Assembly: GCA_023257655.1 (NCBI GenBank)
Contig: JALRBQ010000083.1
Location: forward strand, 1 to 36,041
From: Pseudomonadales bacterium
GTDB taxonomy: Bacteria; Pseudomonadota; Gammaproteobacteria; Pseudomonadales; Pseudohongiellaceae
DNA: 36,041 bases
Direction of reading: 5' to 3'
Shown in pieces: positions 31,895-36,041 of this stretch (within the stretch, counting starts at the first letter, position 1; each line of letters starts with the position of its first letter). The translations under genes were made by a program, and so were the position numbers. The notes beneath the pieces were generated by a model, which was given only the letters and a program-made list of their open reading frames with translations, made no database searches and had not been told where the DNA came from.

Positions 31895-33232
31895 ATGGAA
31901 TTATTAGTCTGGGATACCAACATGCTGGTATCCGGTTTGATCTTGGCTATCACTTTCATCTTCATCTTCACCGAGGGCATACACGGAGTACATCGGGTGA
32001 AGGTCGCCATGGTTGGCGCCGCCGTCATGATGTTCGCCGGCTATGTATTCGGGTTTTACAGCCCGGAGGAAGCCGTTGAGGCGATCGACTGGAACGTGGT
32101 ATTCCTGCTCGGGGGCATGATGACGATCATCGCGATCATGATTCCCACCGGCGGCTTCCAGCAGATGGCTTATGCGATCGCCGAATTCAGTCGCGGCCGC
32201 CTGTTCCTGTTGTTGGCGCTGCTCGGCACACTCGTCACCGTGCTCTCGCTATTGCTGGACAACGTCACCACGGTCGTCATCTTTGGACCGCTGATCATCC
32301 TGATCTGTCAGTCACTGCGTGTTAATCCGATCCCTTATCTTTTGGCCGCCGCCCTGCTCTCTGATACCGGTGGTGTGGCTACCCTGGTTGGTGATCCGCC
32401 GAACCTGATGATTGGTTCTGCGGCGGGCATCGATTTCAACACGTTCATTTATCACATGGGCTTTATGGTGCTGGCGGCATGGATCGTGATTCTCGTCATG
32501 TTGCGCTTCCTGTTCAAACGCGAGCTGGCGGTGAAGCCGGAAGTCATGAAGCTCAAAGAAGGTAGCCTGCTGAACGACGCTCGCACCTGGTATGGTGCGC
32601 TGGCTGTGCTGGGCATCATGGTGATTGGTTTCGTCCTGCACGATGACTTTGGCTGGGAGCCCTGGTTCGTTACCGCTATCGGCCTGACCATACTGGTCTT
32701 CATCGGCAAGGATATTGATGTGGAAGAAAGTTTCGCCCACATCGAACTCGCCCTGCTCATGTTCTTCATCTCACTGTTCATGATCATCGGCGGTGTCGAA
32801 CACAGCCGGTTCCTGGAATACATAGGCCAGTTCATCATTCCTCTGGTCGACGAATTCGGCCTGCTGGCGACCTCGATCGCTCTGATGTGGATTGCCGCGA
32901 TCCTGTCCGCCGCAATCGATAATATCCCCTTCACCGCGGCCATGATTCCGATCATTCTCGGCATGGAGACTCAAGGCATTAACGTCACGCCTCTTTGGTG
33001 GAGTCTCGCGGTCGGCGTGGGCATGGGTGGTAACGGTACCCACCTCGGGTCCACCGCGAATGTGTTTATCGTGACGATCTCTGAAAAGCTGGCGCGAGAT
33101 CAGAACGATCCGAGTCTCGCAATCACTCCCGGCGTGTGGTTCCGCAAGGGGACTCCGGTGATGCTGGCGACCCTCGTGGTCTGTTCGCTGATCATGGCTC
33201 TGTTCTTCCCGTTCTTCTCCACGCCGCACTAA
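31895..33232 (+). CDS. NhaD/ArsB-type ion transporter
   Basis: 445 residues with about 11-12 transmembrane helices. It has the two half-repeats of the ion-transporter superfamily: LLLDNVTTVVIFGPLII with LVGDPPNLMIGSAAG in the first half, and SAAIDNIPFTAAMIPIIL with GVGMGGNGTHLGSTANVF in the second. These Asp-Asn and Gly-rich motifs line the substrate site. Candidates are a sodium/proton antiporter of NhaD type or an anion (arsenite, citrate or related) permease; the sequence does not settle it. GAGGAGCC ribosome site upstream. It converges with the Omp85 gene. Confidence 0.85.
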   Translation: MELLVWDTNMLVSGLILAITFIFIFTEGIHGVHRVKVAMVGAAVMMFAGYVFGFYSPEEAVEAIDWNVVFLLGGMMTIIAIMIPTGGFQQMAYAIAEFSRGRLFLLLALLGTLVTVLSLLLDNVTTVVIFGPLIILICQSLRVNPIPYLLAAALLSDTGGVATLVGDPPNLMIGSAAGIDFNTFIYHMGFMVLAAWIVILVMLRFLFKRELAVKPEVMKLKEGSLLNDARTWYGALAVLGIMVIGFVLHDDFGWEPWFVTAIGLTILVFIGKDIDVEESFAHIELALLMFFISLFMIIGGVEHSRFLEYIGQFIIPLVDEFGLLATSIALMWIAAILSAAIDNIPFTAAMIPIILGMETQGINVTPLWWSLAVGVGMGGNGTHLGSTANVFIVTISEKLARDQNDPSLAITPGVWFRKGTPVMLATLVVCSLIMALFFPFFSTPH

Positions 33233-33312
33233 GTTCGCAATCTGCTTCATTGACCCGACCTGACACGGGGGCACGCAACAGCGTGTTCCTGTGTTGGTCT
33301 TGCGGAGAGGTG

Positions 33313-33350
33313 TCTCAGCCTCAGAGAGGCTCAGAGAGACTCAGAAAGTC
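33313..33350. repeat. 10-bp tandem repeat at the Omp85 gene stop
   Basis: TCAGAGAGGC (33321-33330), TCAGAGAGAC (33331-33340) and TCAGAAAGTC (33341-33350), with a degenerate unit before them. The Omp85 stop codon (33341-33343) is inside the third unit. On that gene's strand the units read GTCTCTCTGA, pyrimidine-rich. The rest of the gap from 33233 holds only a short CACGC-AACA-GCGTG hairpin. Confidence 0.75.
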
Positions 33351-35038
33351 GCGCGGGATTCCAGCACCAACTGCGGTGAACGGCGTCCCTTGATATCTTT
33401 CTGCAGGGGATAGGCGATGTCGATGTGAATGACATTGCCATTGTCAGACTTGCTGGGGGCGAGTCGCATGCCAAATCCGACATCGCTGAAGGTTCGGTTG
33501 CCACTGTTATCGTCTGCTCCATAGACCTTGCCTACATCGACAAAGGCGGCGAAGCCAAGCCGAAATAACTGCAATACGTGGTAATCGCTGAACACGCGCT
33601 CCTCGGCCGTGAAGCGTACACGACCATCCCCATTGAGATAGTGGCTGTCAAAGCCGCGCAGACCGGTACTGCCGCCCAGGGTAATCTGTTTGCCGTTGCG
33701 CAGGTTAATAGCCCTGGTCGCGTCGAAGCCGAGGTAAAGCGTGCGATTCGGGGTTTGGCCCCGATGCAGGTCCACGTTAAGGTTAACTACGCTATCTTCC
33801 CACTCACCCCGAGGCTGATTCCAGCGCGCACTCCAGTCTGTACCCCACTGCAACAACACCTTCGGGCGCGACACCAGCGTGTCACTGAACTCGCCTGCAA
33901 ATATCCAACGCTCCTCATCCCCCGGCGCATAACCGAAACTGCTGACCAGGCGTTTGCCGATGTGCAAATCTTCGGCGCGGTAGATCTGGCTGATGTTGTA
34001 GCCCACGGCAAAGTCATCTTCGATGCGTTCGAATTGCAGGAAAGGGTAGGTCAAGGTTAGGTCTTCAGGAATTTCAGGTGGGGAAGGCAGATCGAAACCC
34101 TGCGCGTAGTCGTGATGCTCATAGCGCACACCATACGTGAAACGATTGGTATAGCCATCTACCAGTCCGGCTGAGAGCCCGCGAGACAATTCACCAGTGT
34201 CAACATGATGCGCTAATTCCGAGTATTTCTTGCCATAGCGGTACTGCGTAAGTACTTCTTCTGTCGATTCGAAACCACTGTACCAGGCAGAGTGCGTATC
34301 CAGAGCATAGAACGGCCGTGAGTATTCCGCCAAGTAATGGTGGCCGTCAGAATTACTGTCAGATTGCAGCTTGATCGAGCGATAGGTGTTTCCTATATTG
34401 GGATTCTCGTAAGCAAGTTGATAGGAATCCCGCTCCGAATCGCTCGCATAGAATGCCGAAAGTCGTTGTCCGGTACCCAGCAAATTGGAATCCCTGAGTC
34501 CCAGACTGAATTCGTTGTCACCCCCGCTGGCGTGAAAATTGATACCAGGCACCAGTGTCCACACTTCGCGCGTGACGACCTCGAGATCGATCTCATCACC
34601 GCATTTCTGCAGAATGCGGATCTCGGATTCGGCAACATATTTCTGCTTGCGCAGCAGTCGCTCGTTTTCTGCCAATATTCCTGAGTTCACCACATCGCCG
34701 GGTTTGAACAGCAGCTGCTTGGTGATGACTCGCGGTCGGGTATCGAAGTGAATCTCATTGACCCAACGATAGAGACGGTTGTTCTCTCGTCGGTTGGTCT
34801 CATCAAAAATGGGCAGAGTATTGATCGCAATCGAGCGCACGCGATAGGGCTGACTGTCCAAGTCATAGGAACCGAGACTGCCCCAGCGCGAGATGCCAGC
34901 GGTAAAATTGTAATCGGTGCCAGCTGGCGCATTTACCTGCTCACACACCGTAGCGGACTGTGCGTGTACCAGGGAACAGGCGCAAGCCGAGGCAGCTAAC
35001 ACCGGCACGATCAGTCGCGTTCTTTGCTGCCGTACCAT
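33341..35038 (-). CDS. Omp85-family outer-membrane protein (BamA/TamA-like)
   Basis: 565 residues from MVRQQRTRL, with GGAG seven bases upstream (frame open seven codons further). A signal peptide (VLAASACACSLVHAQS) is followed by POTRA-like sequence at about 60-145 (VNEIHFDTRPRVITKQLLFKPGD to KYVAESEIRIL) and a beta barrel of about 400 residues. The barrel contains the Omp85 hallmark GGSTGLRGFDSHYLNGDGR and ends in Phe, the usual signal for barrel insertion. With one or two POTRAs it is smaller than BamA (five) or TamA (three), so it is an Omp85 relative of unknown client. It is monocistronic here. Confidence 0.85.
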   Translation of the reverse strand: MVRQQRTRLIVPVLAASACACSLVHAQSATVCEQVNAPAGTDYNFTAGISRWGSLGSYDLDSQPYRVRSIAINTLPIFDETNRRENNRLYRWVNEIHFDTRPRVITKQLLFKPGDVVNSGILAENERLLRKQKYVAESEIRILQKCGDEIDLEVVTREVWTLVPGINFHASGGDNEFSLGLRDSNLLGTGQRLSAFYASDSERDSYQLAYENPNIGNTYRSIKLQSDSNSDGHHYLAEYSRPFYALDTHSAWYSGFESTEEVLTQYRYGKKYSELAHHVDTGELSRGLSAGLVDGYTNRFTYGVRYEHHDYAQGFDLPSPPEIPEDLTLTYPFLQFERIEDDFAVGYNISQIYRAEDLHIGKRLVSSFGYAPGDEERWIFAGEFSDTLVSRPKVLLQWGTDWSARWNQPRGEWEDSVVNLNVDLHRGQTPNRTLYLGFDATRAINLRNGKQITLGGSTGLRGFDSHYLNGDGRVRFTAEERVFSDYHVLQLFRLGFAAFVDVGKVYGADDNSGNRTFSDVGFGMRLAPSKSDNGNVIHIDIAYPLQKDIKGRRSPQLVLESRATF

Positions 35039-35103
35039 GGGTGGCTCCACTGCAGTCATGCCGGGCAGAACTTGACCGACTGCGAGCAGATTACTGCGAG
35101 ATT

Positions 35104-35218
35104 CTTAAGGCTAACTTAGCAAGCTTGTCCAGAAAGCGTCTCTATTACGCCGAACCCTGCTACAAGGCACTGAAATACATCAGATTTTATTGCGGGCCTC
35201 ATTTCAGATTTCCTTAAG
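35104..35218 (+). promoter_or_regulatory. Two PmrA/BasR-like boxes upstream of the eptA-like gene
   Basis: CTTAAG-GCTAA-CTTAGC (35104-35120) and TTTCAG-ATTTC-CTTAAG (35202-35218) each approach the YTTAAK-N5-YTTAAK box of the PmrA regulator. The second lies about 10 bases before a TAGACT that could be a -10. Both imperfect; assigned by eye. Confidence 0.35.
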
Positions 35219-35269
35219 TTTTGCCCGCTAGACTGGCCACTGTATCAAGCAACCAACTTCAGAGTTTGC

Positions 35270-36041
35270 GTGAGCAGAAAAACCTTTAGCCAGTCGAGCG
35301 CCATCCGCCAGCACCTCTCACCTGTTGAGAGCATGCGCCTGTGGCTGGCCGCTGAGCATAGTCAGAGTACCCTGATTCTGCTGACCTCACTGTTCGTTGC
35401 AGTCTCAGGGAATGTGCGTTTCCTGACCAATCTGTTAGCCGTGTACCCGTTCAACTGGACCAATGGCGCCTTCCTGATCTCGATCAGCCTGCTGCTATTC
35501 TGTGTAAATACCCTGCTGCTGGCGCTGATCTGCTACCGGTTTACCATCAAGCCTGTCCTGGCGCTGTTCCTGCTGAGTTCTGCAGCGACGGCGTACTTCA
35601 TGGATACCTACAACGTGATCATCGATGACGTGATGATCGACAACATCATGCGCACTGATCGAGCCGAAGTGGCAAACCTGTTTTCGCTCAAGCAGGCGAT
35701 GTATCTGGTGTTGCTCGGTGTCATCCCGGCATTGCTTGTACTGCGTGCTCGCCTCCGCCCCACGTCCTTTTCGCGGGCGGTGTTGGCTCGCCTGAAACTG
35801 GGCGGATTCACACTGGTCGCAACCGTATTGCTGCTCTTGTCGTTCGGCAGCGCCTATGCGTCGTTCTTTCGGGAACACAAATTGCTGCGGTTCTATGCCA
35901 ACCCGACTTACCCGATTTGGGCTGCCGGCAACTACCTTGCACAGCTTTCGCCCGCCGGATCTGCGGATACGGTTACTCCCATTGCGCTCGACGCAGTGCT
36001 GGACAGCCCCGGAAGCGAGCGCAAATTGCTCGTAGTGGTCG
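35270..36041 (+). CDS. Phosphoethanolamine-lipid A transferase family, 3' end outside window
   Basis: About 257 residues are visible before the right edge. From the GTG start (an internal ATG lies at 35333) the N-terminal membrane domain has about five transmembrane helices (TLILLTSLFVAVSGNVRFL, FLISISLLLFCVNTLLLALI, VLALFLLSSAATAYF, YLVLLGVIPALLVL, GGFTLVATVLLLLSF), matching the EptA DUF1705 domain with MDTYNVIIDDVMIDNIMRT. The periplasmic part begins with YANPTYPIWAAGNYL, and the sulfatase-like catalytic domain starts with KLLVVV at the edge. The family adds phosphoethanolamine to lipid A and is linked to polymyxin resistance. Catalytic residues are not visible. Confidence 0.85.
   Translation, partial: MSRKTFSQSSAIRQHLSPVESMRLWLAAEHSQSTLILLTSLFVAVSGNVRFLTNLLAVYPFNWTNGAFLISISLLLFCVNTLLLALICYRFTIKPVLALFLLSSAATAYFMDTYNVIIDDVMIDNIMRTDRAEVANLFSLKQAMYLVLLGVIPALLVLRARLRPTSFSRAVLARLKLGGFTLVATVLLLLSFGSAYASFFREHKLLRFYANPTYPIWAAGNYLAQLSPAGSADTVTPIALDAVLDSPGSERKLLVVV

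Noticed and set aside
33271-33285. CACGC-AACA-GCGTG hairpin as terminator between convergent genes
   Set aside because: Short stem and no T tract; not enough to call a terminator.
1-36041. CRISPR arrays, rRNA genes or conjugation genes
   Set aside because: The tandem repeats present have 10-18 base periods without spacers, and no rRNA or transfer gene sequence was recognised.

Overview
The window looks like a gammaproteobacterial chromosome. The evidence is an EptA-type lipid A transferase, a LytS/AlgZ-type kinase with a LytTR regulator, a three-subunit PntAA/PntAB/PntB transhydrogenase, an Omp85 outer-membrane protein and an Lrp-type regulator facing leuA. The genus cannot be read from the sequence. 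Backbone genes have moderately high GC (57% in one sampled line).

Layout. 1-4402: a zinc-ribbon protein (partial), an exported MORN-like protein, an overlapping operon of ECF sigma factor, zinc-binding anti-sigma factor and exported coiled-coil protein, and a rhodanese. 4460-6974: a large hairpin, leuA, and a divergent Lrp/AsnC gene. 6991-11181: LytTR response regulator, its histidine kinase, malate dehydrogenase and queA, all on the minus strand. 11461-11547: tRNA-Leu(CAA).

11532-24979 is an integrated genomic island. The last 16 bases of the tRNA (CCGCCCGCTGGTACCA, 11532-11547) recur exactly at 24964-24979, and a P4-like integrase starts just after the tRNA. The island is a mosaic. Its left half is AT-richer and resembles a phage satellite: integrase, an unknown gene, an AlpA-like regulator, a prim-pol primase and an SF3 helicase, with repeats that could be a replication origin. 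No capsid, terminase or portal genes are visible. Its right half is GC-rich and carries metabolic cargo: an exported PQQ/cytochrome c alcohol dehydrogenase, an exported double-VOC protein and an exported epoxide-hydrolase-like protein, divergent from a TetR regulator and a DFR-like NAD(P)-dependent reductase. The divergent promoter region holds two matching palindromes (TGAATWGCRTTCA), probably the TetR operators. A REP-like palindrome, a gene fragment and a complete IS3-family element with an A-AAA-AAG frameshift site fill the right end.

24980-36041 is backbone again: a 51-residue membrane peptide, leuB preceded by a repeat-rich open frame full of Ile/Leu/Val codons that overlaps the leuB start, a convergent citramalate/isopropylmalate-synthase-like gene, the pntAA-pntAB-pntB operon, an RDD membrane protein, a NhaD/ArsB-type transporter, an Omp85 protein and the beginning of an eptA-like gene.

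The observations most worth following are the island with its satellite-type replication genes and catabolic-looking cargo, the candidate leuB leader, and several short-period tandem repeats placed right at or after stop codons.
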